From Sva-07 sp963752815 (GTDB lineage Bacteria; Actinomycetota; Acidimicrobiia; Acidimicrobiales; Ilumatobacteraceae), in assembly GCA_963752815.1 (NCBI GenBank), contig CAVVZI010000015.1:1054001-1118000 (forward strand): a stretch of DNA of 64,000 nt, in the 5' to 3' direction. The notes beneath the pieces are model-generated. The model was not told where the DNA came from. It ran no database searches and worked only from the letters and a program-made list of their open reading frames with translations. The position numbers and the translations under genes are program-made. Of this stretch, positions 37,509-46,690 are shown piece by piece. The stretch's first letter is position 1. Every line of letters begins with the position of its first letter.

Positions 37509-38100
37509 CGACCGGGCCCGCGGAACTCGGTCATCGTGACCCGATCGTCGTGGTCGACTCCCTCGCGGCGCACGACCTGTCGCAGGGTGGCCGCCAGGAT
37601 CCGCAGGTCGAGGCGGAACGTCCGATGGTCGACGTACCAGACGTCGAGCTCGAGCCGCTCGTCCCACGACAACGTGTTGCGCCCGTTCACCTGTGCCCAG
37701 CCGGTGACACCGGGTCGAATCTCGAGGCGGCGGGCCTGCCGGTCGCTGTAGCGGGGGAGGTACTCCACCGGGAGTGGTCGCGGGCCGACGAGGCTCATCT
37801 TCCCGGTCACCACGTGCGCCAGCGTCGGCAGCTCGTCGAGGCTCGACGAACGAAGCGCCCGGCCGAGCCCGGTCGTGCGGTCCCGGTCGTCGACCGGGTC
37901 CCACGACGGGGCTCTCGGAGTGCCTCATCGTACGGAACTTGACGAGGTCGAACGGCCTGCCGCCGATGTCCACTGCGACGTTGACGGAACGTCACCGGCC
38001 TCCCGTCGACGAGTCCGATGGCGAGCGCGACCGCAGCAAGCAGTGGCGCCGCCAGCACGAGCACGACCGCACCGACCAGCACGTCGAACAGCCGCTTCAC
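37505..38100 (-). CDS. Initiating sugar (phosphoglycosyl) transferase, frameshifts
   Basis: N-terminus VKRLFDVLVGAVVLVLAAPLL (GTG 38100) is the single re-entrant membrane helix of bacterial sugar transferases. The core GGRPFDLVKFRTMRHS lies in the next frame, and the C-terminal part VTGKMSLVGPRPLPVEYLP with RPGVTGWAQVNGRN in a third. Breaks are near 37,985 and 37,860. It should transfer a sugar-1-phosphate from a UDP-sugar to undecaprenyl phosphate, beginning the repeat unit. GTG 38100 overlaps the upstream stop (GTGA). Confidence 0.85.
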
Positions 38101-38804
38101 CGACGACGCCCTCGCGGAACGTCGGATCGATCGGCTTCGCGCCCCATCACCAACCACGCGGCGACGGCGAGCGCGACGAGCGCAGCTGCGGACACGACCA
38201 GCGCTTCGGAAGTCGTGGTCCGCACCCCGCCGATCCGTGCCACCCCGAGGGCGAACGCGAGCTGGAGTCCCACGAGCATCGGGGCCTGCCAGACGTCCGG
38301 GACAAGTCGGCTCGTACGAGGCAACAGGGACACGGGCCCCGCCACGACGAGGAGGCCGAGCATGGCCAGCGCGGCGATCAGGGCGCCGGGCCGTCCGGCG
38401 GCGCCGTGGATGGCGGCCAACACGAGCACGGCGTCGAGACCGCAGACGACGAGCCAGTCGACCCGCGCCCGCCCGGCCAGCTCGGCACCCCACAACACCA
38501 GCAAGACGGCAATCACACCGACGATCTGATCGGTCTCGGGCACACCGACATACAGCCCGAGTGCGGTCGCCAGCGCCCAGCCCGACACCACCCCCGAACC
38601 GGCCCAGGGGTCGACTCCCGGCGCAGCCACGAACGCGATCGCGAGCGTCGCGGCGGCGGCCGGCCCCGTCCATGACGGGCCACCACCGCCGGCGAGCCGA
38701 TCGGCGATGAGCCAGCCCACGACCGCGCCCGCTGCCAACCGGACCCACCACGGCACCGTGTCGCGTCGGAAAGTCGTCGTGTGGCACGATCCCTCACCGA
38801 CCAC
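38097..38804 (-). CDS. Integral membrane protein of unknown function
   Basis: About 235 residues and six to seven predicted transmembrane segments (LAAGAVVGWLIADRL, VIAVLLVLWGAELAG, ALVVSAAALVALAVAAWLV). No conserved motif recognised. It lies between the NeuD/phosphatase fusion and the initiating sugar transferase with overlaps on both sides, so it is likely part of polysaccharide assembly or lipid-carrier handling. Start uncertain: GTG 38804 overlaps the upstream gene by 11 bp, and GTG 38756 is also possible. Confidence 0.6.
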   Translation of the reverse strand: MVGEGSCHTTTFRRDTVPWWVRLAAGAVVGWLIADRLAGGGGPSWTGPAAAATLAIAFVAAPGVDPWAGSGVVSGWALATALGLYVGVPETDQIVGVIAVLLVLWGAELAGRARVDWLVVCGLDAVLVLAAIHGAAGRPGALIAALAMLGLLVVAGPVSLLPRTSRLVPDVWQAPMLVGLQLAFALGVARIGGVRTTTSEALVVSAAALVALAVAAWLVMGREADRSDVPRGRRR

Positions 38805-40047
38805 TCCAGTGAGCGATGAGCGTGCCGAGGAGGTGATCGACCTCGTCGGCCATCGCGCGGTACTGGCGCATCCGACCACCCATCGGATCCGCGATGTCGT
38901 CGGACGCGTCGCGTCCGGCCGGGCCGCCGTCGGGCGGCGTCGCTGCGAGGCGGCGCGCCCACTCGTGGAAGTCGAGGGGTCGCCCGCCCATCACCCGCGC
39001 CCGCCAGGCGGCGGTGCGCAGCATCACGGCACGGTCGAAGCCCGGCAGGACACGCTCGACCTGTTCGAGTTGCTCGGCGGTCATCGCCAGCACGAGGTCG
39101 GCTTCGGCGAGCATCTCGGCGGTGACCTGCTTGCTGCGGTGGAACCTCACGATCGATCCGACCTCGAACTCATCGGCCACCCGGATCGTCTTGTTGTCGG
39201 GGAGCTGCGCCGCCGGGGCAGCCACGCCGGCGGAGGTCACTTCGGCCTCCGTCCCCATCTCCTCGAGCCCCCTCCTCAGCAGTGCCTCCGCGAGCGGCGA
39301 CCGACAGAGGTTCCCGGTGCACACGATCAGAATCCGTGGCGGTCGATCCGGATCGCTGCGGGCCAGCTCGTTGCCGACTGCGTCGCCCGACGACACGGCG
39401 AGACCGCGCACGGCGACCGTGCGGGCGGGCACACCCACGACCGTGGCCGATGGTTCGACGTCGACCAGGACGGCGGCGCCGGCTCCGACGACGGCATGCG
39501 CGCCGATCCGGACGCCGGGGATCACCGCCGAGCCGATGCCGATCAACGCCTGTTCACCCACCGTGACGCGTCCGGCGATGGCGGCGCGCGGGGCGACGTG
39601 CACGAACTCGCCGATCGAGCACTCGTGGTCGACCGTGGCGCCGGTGTTCACGATCGCGCCCGAAGCCACCGTCGCCAGCGCGTTCACCACCGCGCCCGGC
39701 ATCACGAGCGCACCCGGGCCGACGAGCGCCGACGGCGACACCGCCGCCCTCGGGCTCACCGCCGTGACCAGTTCACCACCTGCCGCCAGCACTGCCATCG
39801 AGGCGCGCGAGCGGGCGGCGTTGTCGCCGACGGCGACGAACCATTGGGTGTACCCACCGGCGACGAGCGTCGCAAGATCGCGGTCGGTGCCCAGCATCGG
39901 CACGCCGAGCGCCCCGAGATCGGCTGACGTGGTCCCGTCGGACGACACGCACCCAGCGACCTCGATCCCGGCCTCGCGCAGCACCTCGATGCACACCAGC
40001 GCATGGCCGCCGGCGCCCACCACGACGACGCCCGGCCTCGGCTCCAC
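38794..40047 (-). CDS. NeuD/PglD-type acetyltransferase fused to low-molecular-weight protein tyrosine phosphatase
   Basis: 417 residues in one unbroken frame. Residues 1-210: PglB/NeuD-type Rossmann start (GVVVVGAGGHALVCIEVL), then a left-handed beta-helix of hexapeptide repeats (GPGALVMPGAVVNALATVA, NTGATVDHECSIGEFVHV). Residues about 236-417: LMW-PTP with the P-loop CTGNLCRSPLAE (C-x5-R-S) and a C-terminal acid region (DIADPMGG). The first half would N- or O-acetylate a nucleotide sugar; the second half is the partner phosphatase of Wzc-type tyrosine kinases, one of which is encoded at 55.3-57.1 kb. GTG 40047 is preceded by TACCGT with an 8-nt gap. This is the first gene of a six-gene minus-strand operon. 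Confidence 0.85.
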   Translation of the reverse strand: MEPRPGVVVVGAGGHALVCIEVLREAGIEVAGCVSSDGTTSADLGALGVPMLGTDRDLATLVAGGYTQWFVAVGDNAARSRASMAVLAAGGELVTAVSPRAAVSPSALVGPGALVMPGAVVNALATVASGAIVNTGATVDHECSIGEFVHVAPRAAIAGRVTVGEQALIGIGSAVIPGVRIGAHAVVGAGAAVLVDVEPSATVVGVPARTVAVRGLAVSSGDAVGNELARSDPDRPPRILIVCTGNLCRSPLAEALLRRGLEEMGTEAEVTSAGVAAPAAQLPDNKTIRVADEFEVGSIVRFHRSKQVTAEMLAEADLVLAMTAEQLEQVERVLPGFDRAVMLRTAAWRARVMGGRPLDFHEWARRLAATPPDGGPAGRDASDDIADPMGGRMRQYRAMADEVDHLLGTLIAHWSGR

Positions 40048-40126
40048 GCGCGCTGACGGTAGTGCACCCCGACCCGTCCGGCCGGCTCTCGGACTCGACG
40101 GTCGGCGTCATCGCCCAGCGTCGCAT

Positions 40127-40162
40127 CTACAATCACGATCCCACCTACAATCACGATCCCAC
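40127..40162 (+). repeat. Tandem 18-bp duplication carrying two TACAAT boxes
   Basis: CTACAATCACGATCCCAC occurs at 40127-40144 and again at 40145-40162. Each unit holds TACAAT, a good -10 hexamer, 28-50 nt before the CapD/WbpM-like gene. It may give two start sites 18 bp apart. Confidence 0.75.
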
Positions 40163-40179
40163 ACGAGCGCCCTCACCTC

Positions 40180-42121
40180 GTGGGCGACCGTCGACCGAGC
40201 GGAGCTCCCGATCAGCGAACACGACGAGCGACTGTCCAGGAGGGCGAGAATCGACGCCGGGCTCCGCCGCGTGTTCCCACTGATCCAGTTCGCCGTGGAC
40301 GCCCTCGCGTGGGCGATCGCGATCCCGGTCACGACGCTGCTGCGCTACGACCTCCGTGTCGGACCGGTCGACGAGGTCGGGATGCTGATCATCGTCTGTG
40401 TCGCCATCGTCTTGCAGGGAGTGGCAGGCCGAGCGGTCGGTCTCTATCGCCGCCGGTACCACTACGGCAGCTTCGACGAGGTCAGGGTGCTCGGCACCTC
40501 GATGGCGATCGTCGGCTGCGTGTTGTTCGTGGCGGCCCTGATCGATCAGGGCGGCCTCGTGCCGCGCACCGTGCCGGTGCTCGCCACCTTTCTCGCGCTC
40601 GTGATCGCGGTCGTCGCTCGCTATGCAGCCCGCTTGATCGAGGAGCATCAGTTCCTCGTCGACGGCGACGCGACCGAACCGCTGCTCGTGGTCGGGGCCG
40701 GCCAATCCGGCGCCCAGATCGCGCGCACGCTGGTGCGGTCGTCCGACGCCGGCTACCGACCGGTGGCGTTCCTCGACGACGACCCCCACAAGGCCGGGGC
40801 CCGGATCAGTGGGATCAGGGTGCGCGGCACGAGCGCCGACGCCGTCGACGTGGCACGACGGTACGGCGCCTCCTCGGTGCTGGTGGCGGTCCCGTCGATC
40901 TCGGGCGACCGCCTGCGCGAGTTGTCCGAACCACTGCTGGAGGCGGGGCTGAAGGTCCTCGTGCTCCCCCGGGTCAGCGAGGTGCTCGACTCGGTCCGCG
41001 CTGACGACATCCGCCCGCTGACGATCGCCGATCTACTCGGTCGCCATCCAGCCGACGTCGACCTGGATTCGATCGCCCGTTTCGTGACCGGTCGACGTGT
41101 GCTGGTCACGGGAGCCGGTGGGTCGATCGGTTCCGAGCTCTGCCGCCAGCTCCGGTCGTTCCACCCGTCAGCGCTGTTCCTTCTCGACCGCGACGAGTCC
41201 GGTCTGCACGAGACCCAGCTCTCGATGGAGGGCCGGGCCCTGCTCGACTCACCGACGCTCGTGCTCGCCGACATCCGCGACCGCGACCGCATCTTCGAGG
41301 TCTTCCAGCAACAGCGTTTCGAGGTGGTGTTCCACGCTGCCGCGCTCAAGCATCAGCCGCTGCTCGAGTTCAACCCGTCCGAGGCGTGGAAGACGAACGT
41401 CGTCGGCACCCGCAATGTGCTCGAGGCGGCGGAGGCGACCGGTGTCGGCCGGCTCGTCAACGTCAGCACCGACAAGGCGGCCGATCCGAGCGGGGTGCTC
41501 GGATATTCGAAGCGGATCTGCGAACGGTTGACGGCCGACGCCGCGGCGCGGACCGGCCTCTCCGTACGTGTCGGTGCGGTTCGGCAACGTGCTCGGATCG
41601 CGGGGTTCGATGCTCGGGGTGTTCGAGCAGCAGGTGCGCGACGGCGGCCCGGTCACCGTCACCGATCCCGAGGTCACCAGGTACTTCATGACCGTCGAGG
41701 AAGCGGTGGCGCTCACGATCCAGGCTGCCGCGATCGGTGCAGCCGGGCGAGGTGCTCGTGCTCGACATGGGCGAGCCCGTCCGGATCGAGGACGTCGCCC
41801 GCCGCATGATCCAGCAGTCGGGTGAGGCGATCCGGATCGAGTACACCGGGCTGCGGCCCGGCGAGAAGCTGCACGAGGTGCTGTTCGGCCGCGGCGAGCA
41901 CGACAGTCGACCCAACCACCCGCTGATCAGCCAGGTCACCGTGCCGCCCGCTGTCGTTCGACGCGGCGCAGGCGGCGTGCTCGGTCGACGGCCGCCTGAC
42001 GATGTCGCCGGCCACGTTGGCCGTCGCCGCCGACTGGGGAACGGCCGGTTCGCCCCACGAGCCGGCCGGGGCGGCTGCGGCCGACGCCGCTGAACCGCCG
42101 ACCCATGGCGACTTCGCTTAG
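40180..42121 (+). CDS. CapD/WbpM-like NDP-sugar dehydratase, membrane-anchored, frameshifts
   Basis: N-terminal membrane region (VFPLIQFAVDALAWAIAIPV plus three more helices), a CoA-binding-like Rossmann domain (LLVVGAGQSGAQIARTL), then the SDR domain GRRVLVTGAGGSIGSELCRQL, HAAALKHQPLLE, VSTDKAADP, RFGNVLGSRGSML and RPGEKLHEVLF. This is the long UDP-GlcNAc 4,6-dehydratase family. Frame changes near 41,570, 41,740 and 41,945; the stop at 42121 lies 17 bp inside the next gene. The start is unclear: no ATG/GTG exists in the main frame, so GTG 40180 with an early indel is assumed. The product feeds the aminotransferase and acetyltransferase also encoded in this locus. Confidence 0.85.
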
Positions 42122-44435
42122 CAGCCGTCCCCGGGTCCGTCGCAACCGGATCACGGCGGTCGATGCGTGGGCGGTCGCGGCGATCAGCCTCGGTGCTGGC
42201 GTCGCGGCGGCGTTCGCCGGCGCCCATCCGACTGCCTGGTCGCCCGCCGACGTCGCGTTGACGGCGGGATTCGCCGCCTTCGTCACGTGGTGCGGGGCCT
42301 CCGCACCCTGGTGGGTGCTGGCCGGGGGCGCCGGCGTGGCGGCACTGACCGCTTCCGATCCGGCGTGGATGTCGGTCGCCGTTGCCGGGTTCGTGATCGC
42401 CGCCTACGTCGGGGCCGACCGTCGGAGCTGGCCGGCGGCGAGAGCGGTGACGGCCGGGCTCGCCATCAACACCCTGCTGCACTGGGGTTCGGCCGGGTTC
42501 CACGGTCTGACCGCCCTGGTGACGGGCGCCGTCGCGGCAGCGATCGTGGTCGGTGGCCTACGGCGCCGGCGCCACTACGTCCGCCGGACGGTGTACCGCA
42601 CGCTGATGGGCGTCGCGATCGTCGCCGGGGCGGCGGTGGTCGGTGGTGCGATCGGGGTCGCCCTCGCCTACGGAAACCTGCGCGACGGTGAGGACGCCTT
42701 GCGGGGAGCCGCCGCGGCAATCTCGGATGGCGACATCACGTCGGCGACCGAGCAGCTCCAGCTGAGCGAGCAGCGTCTGGGCGCAGCCTCCGACTCGCTG
42801 CACCAGCCGTGGGCGCGGGCCGCGCTGGCGGTGCCGATCTTCGGGCAGCACCTCGACGTGGCCGCCGATCTCGCCCGTGATCTCGAGGCGCTGAGCGGCA
42901 CGCTGTCGGTGACGGCGACGCAGATCAACGTCGACTCGCTCCGCGTCGAGGGCGGTGTCATCGATCGTCAACGCGGTCGAACTGCTCGGGAAGCCGCTGG
43001 CCGACACCGAGGCGGCGCTCGCCGACGCCTCCGAGTCGTTGGTGGCGGACGACTCGGCGTGGCTCGTCGCCCCGATCGCCCATCGGATCGACTCGGTCCG
43101 CGACAAGATCGACGGTCTGCTGTCGGGGACGCGGACGGCACGGACCGCGGTCGACCTGGCTCCGTCGATGCTCGGACGTGACGAGCCACGCACCTACTTC
43201 GTGGCGTTCACCACCCCCGCCGAGTCGCGTGGCTTGGGGGGGTTCATGGGCACGTGGGCCGAGCTGCGCGCCGACGACGGCCGACTCGACGTGACGCGCA
43301 CCGGTCAGACGATCGGAGCTGACGAGCGCGATGGACCCCGATCCGGTGCTCGACGGCCCGGAGGACTACCTCGCCCGCTACGGCCGCTTCGGCGCCGGCG
43401 AGAACGGTGAACCGGTCTCGCTCGACTTCTGGTCGAACGTGACGATGTCGCCCGACTTCCCGAGCATCACCGAGGTGTTCGCGCAGATGTACCCGGCGTC
43501 GGGAGGCACGGCAGATCGACGGCGCGATGGCGATCGACGTCGAGACGGTGGCCCGCTTCCTCGACCTCACCGGCCCGATCGATGTCGCCGGGCCCGATGG
43601 CCCGATCCGGATCGACTCGAGCAACGCCGAGGAGTACCTGCTGCGCGGGCAGTACGCGGAGATCGACGACGACGACGTCCGCGACGCCGTGCTCGAGGAG
43701 CTCACCTCACGGTTGATCGACAACGTCTTCGGCGGCAGCCTCCCCGGTCCGACCGTGCTGGCCCGCACGCTCGGGCCGGCGATGGACGAGAGCCGGCTGG
43801 TGGTGTGGTCGCGCCACGCGGAGGATCAGCCGTTGCTCGAGGAGCTCGGCATCGACGGCGGACTACCCAAGGTCAAATCGGACGGATTCGCGGTCGTCAG
43901 CAACAACGCGGCGGCAAACAAGCTCGACGCCTACTTGAAGCGCTCGATCGCCTACGAGGCCGTCGTCGACGAGCGCACCGGCGAGATCTCCGCCACGGCG
44001 ACGGTGCGGCTCACCAACTCGGCGCCGGACGATCTTCCCGCCGATGCCGGGGGCAACCCGTTCGGCCTGCCGCCCGGCACGAACCGGATGTACCTGTCGG
44101 TCTACTCACCGTGGGCGCTGACATCGGTGGAGCTCGACGGCACGCCCACCGGCATGGAGCCGTCGACCGAGCTGGGCTGGCGCGTCTACTCCCGTTACGT
44201 CGATATCCCGGCGGGCGGCGAGGTCGTCCTCGAGCTCGGGTTCGCCGGGGTGCTTCCGGTCGGTGAGCCGTACGAGCTCGCACTGCGCTCGCAGCCACTC
44301 GCCCTTCCCGACGTCGTGCGGGTGGACGTTCGCACGAGCGATGGGGACATCCTGCACTCGTCGCATCGGGTGCGAGTCGGCGTCGACCGCCTCGACGGAT
44401 CCAGCGAGGACGAAGCTCGACTTGCGATCAATTGA
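42105..44435 (+). CDS. DUF4012-domain membrane protein, three frameshifts
   Basis: ATG 42105. The first 190 residues contain about five hydrophobic segments (AVAAISLGAGVAAAFAG, TLMGVAIVAGAAVVGGAIGV). A long outer region follows: WARAALAVPIFGQHLDVAAD, then YFVAFTTPAESRGLGGFMGTW, FWSNVTMSPDFPSITEVFAQ and SNNAAANKLDAYLKRSIAYE, all features of DUF4012 proteins found in actinobacterial polysaccharide loci. Frame changes lie near 42,955, 43,325 and 43,515. Function unknown; a role in display or linkage of surface polymer is guessed from location. Confidence 0.8.
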
Positions 44436-44557
44436 CGGTCGACCCGGTCCGCTCGGGCGATCCGTCACTCGCTCCTCGATCGGTCGCGAGCGACCCGCAC
44501 AAGCCGCGGGTACAAAAGTTCGGCATGGCCTCGAAACATCGGCTACTATCTGGTGTT

Positions 44558-45101
44558 ATGCGTGGACACGATGGTGGCTCGTCGACTGGCGTCGGCATCC
44601 TCGCGCGCCTGTCGGCGGCGATCATGGCCGTGTTGGCCCTGATCGTGATCCCGATCGGCGCGGCGGGCGCACAGGAGGCCTATCCACCGGCCGCGATCGT
44701 GAACCTCATCGACCCGTTCGGCTGCGCACCGACGGGGATCTCAGGGGGTATCGGCACGGTGCAACCGGGTTCCACGCTCACGGGGACGCTGACGATTTCG
44801 GGTGTCCAGGTGGACCAGGCAGACCGCGATCGTTCCCGCCAGCGGCAACGCCCGCTACTCCGTGGTCGTTCCGCCCAACACGTTCGGCCCCGCCGTGGTG
44901 ACGGCGTCAGGTACCAACACGGCCGGTCAGCCGTTCACGCTCGAAACCACCGGTACCATCGCCCCTTGCCCGGCGGGGCTGCCGCAGACCGGCAGCTCCG
45001 GCACCCAAACGTGGATCACCCTTGGCGTGGCGGCGGTCCTCGCGGGCGGCTTCCTGGTCGTTGTCAGTGCTCGCCGCCGACGTGGTGCGACAGGAGCGTG
45101 A
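44558..45101 (+). CDS. LPxTG-anchored surface protein, one frameshift
   Basis: Signal peptide (LSAAIMAVLALIVIPIGAAGAQ), a short beta-rich domain (IGTVQPGSTLTGTLTISGVQV), a frame change near 44,810, then VVVPPNTFGPAVVTASGTN and the sorting signal GLPQTGSSG followed by a hydrophobic helix and RRRRG. It is a predicted sortase substrate of about 180 residues. A TACTAT box ends 8 nt before ATG 44558; ATG 44525 in frame is less likely. No sortase gene is in this window. Confidence 0.7.
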
Positions 45102-45106
45102 CGGCC

Positions 45107-45650
45107 ATGTCCGAAAACACGACGACCGCAGACGTCGAGCGCGGGGCTTCGACCGCCGCGCCGCCCTGAAGAAGGCCGCGATCGCCGGCACGGTCGCTTG
45201 GACCGCGCCGATGATCACGTCTCGGAGACGGCGCACGCCCAGGTCGTCGCGGCGCTGTCACGCCGAAGTGCGCGCCGAGCGTGATCCGTCCGGCTGTCGG
45301 GCTCGGCACACCGACGCTCGATCTGCGACGGCCCCGGGCAGCAAGAATGCGCTACTGCACCGTATCAGCCTCCAAGGGACTCACGATGTCGCCGTGTCGC
45401 CGGCAGGTGCTGCGATCGAACGGCGCCACCGTTCCAGATCGCGCTCGACCAGCGCCGAACCCCGCAACGGACGGTCAACGGCCGTCAACGTTCAACGCCT
45501 GCGCGATCGAACGCTGGCACGATCCGCGATCGTGCAGGCACACGTGGCACGCGGCGCCTCTCGGCAACGGCACCTATCACGGTCACGATCAGCTTCTGCG
45601 ACCGTCTCAGGCGATACGACTTCGCGACGAGGTGACGTCATCTCGGCGAC
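45107..45650 (+). CDS. Tat-signal exported protein, paralogue of the 31-kb gene, multiple frameshifts
   Basis: ATG 45107 follows AGGAG by about 10 nt. MSENTTTADVERG, then with one base shifted FDRRAALKKAAIAGTVAWTAP and MITS...AHAQ, is a twin-arginine signal matching that at 31.9 kb. Beyond about 45,240 the frame changes repeatedly, with fragments such as KCAPSVIRPAVGLGTPTL and ITVTISFC, so the length and end are uncertain. It is convergent with the unknown minus-strand gene. Function unknown. Confidence 0.45.
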
Positions 45651-45678
45651 GACCATGCAGGTCGCGGCGAGTCACGCT

Positions 45679-46669
45679 TCACGTTCCGAACCGGCCGAAC
45701 GGCCCGTGCAGTACGAGCTGCCGAACGTGGGACGCTGCGCAGCGTGGACAGCAGATGCGTGCGGCGACACTCGTCGTGCGCGAATGCCCCGCGACCGTGA
45801 CCCTCGGGCTGAGGTCGCCTGTCACGGCTCGACTCGGTCCGCCGACGGTCGCCGATCGACCGGCCCGCGACGTCACCGGCCTGCGCCGATCCGGCGACCA
45901 GTCGGACGTTCCGGTGCCGCTCGACGGCCACACAGGCGCGCCACGCAGGCGCGACGGGCTCACGAGACGCCGACGGCGCTCGCGCTCGATCAGCCGCGCG
46001 AACACGCGTTCGCACGCGTCGAGCACCGTCGCTCGACGAACACCAGGCGATCACTGTCGAGATCATCGAGCAGTTCCGCCCACGCCAGCACGTCGCCGTC
46101 GGCGAGCTGCCACAGATGCCGGCGTTGAGAATCGAGATCGATCATCGGACGGCCGACGGACGCGATCCCGGCAAGGGGCCACTCGGCGTGTCGCCGACGC
46201 TCGCACGCTCATCGTCTCGGGATCGATCCTCGGGCGCCAGGTCGGGATCTCTGCGATCGCTGCGACGCGCAACGGGCGGTCGTCGACGACCGTGCGACGG
46301 CGGGATGTCGATCAGCACGGCGCGACCGCCGCGTACGAAGCAGCGGGCATCGACGGTGACCGCGTTCGGTGGGCGTTCGACCGCGAGGTCCGCGAGGATC
46401 CGGGCGATCACGTCGACCGCCTCGTCGGGACTGTCGAGCCGGTACCGGACGGGCGCACCGTGGTGCACCACGCCGACCCTGCGGCGTCGGAAACCGACCT
46501 TCGCAGTCCGCACGCCGAAGGCAGCCGGCACCTCGAGGTCATCCGCGAAGCCGACCTCAGGCAGCCAGTCGCGGCACCGGGCGCGCAGCGCGTCGCGCAT
46601 CTCGGCACTGTCGTACTCGATGCCGACCACTCGGTCGCCGGCTTGGAACACCTCGACGCCTGCCCACAC
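45679..46669 (-). CDS. Unrecognised protein downstream of the HprK-PqqD fusion, multiple frameshifts
   Basis: GTG 46669 lies 21 nt after the kinase gene stop. Coherent protein-like pieces follow each other through three frames: AGDRVVGIEYDSAEMRDALR, then VDARCFVRGGRAVLIDIPPS, RVAAIAEIPTWRPRIDPETM, MIDLDSQRRHLWQLADGDV and ERVFARLIERERRRRLV. About 250-330 residues in total. No family recognised and no transmembrane region. Its place suggests a partner or substrate-handling protein of the kinase. The C-terminal limit is a guess. Confidence 0.4.
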
Positions 46670-46690
46670 GGGGCGGCTGGCACCACTGCC

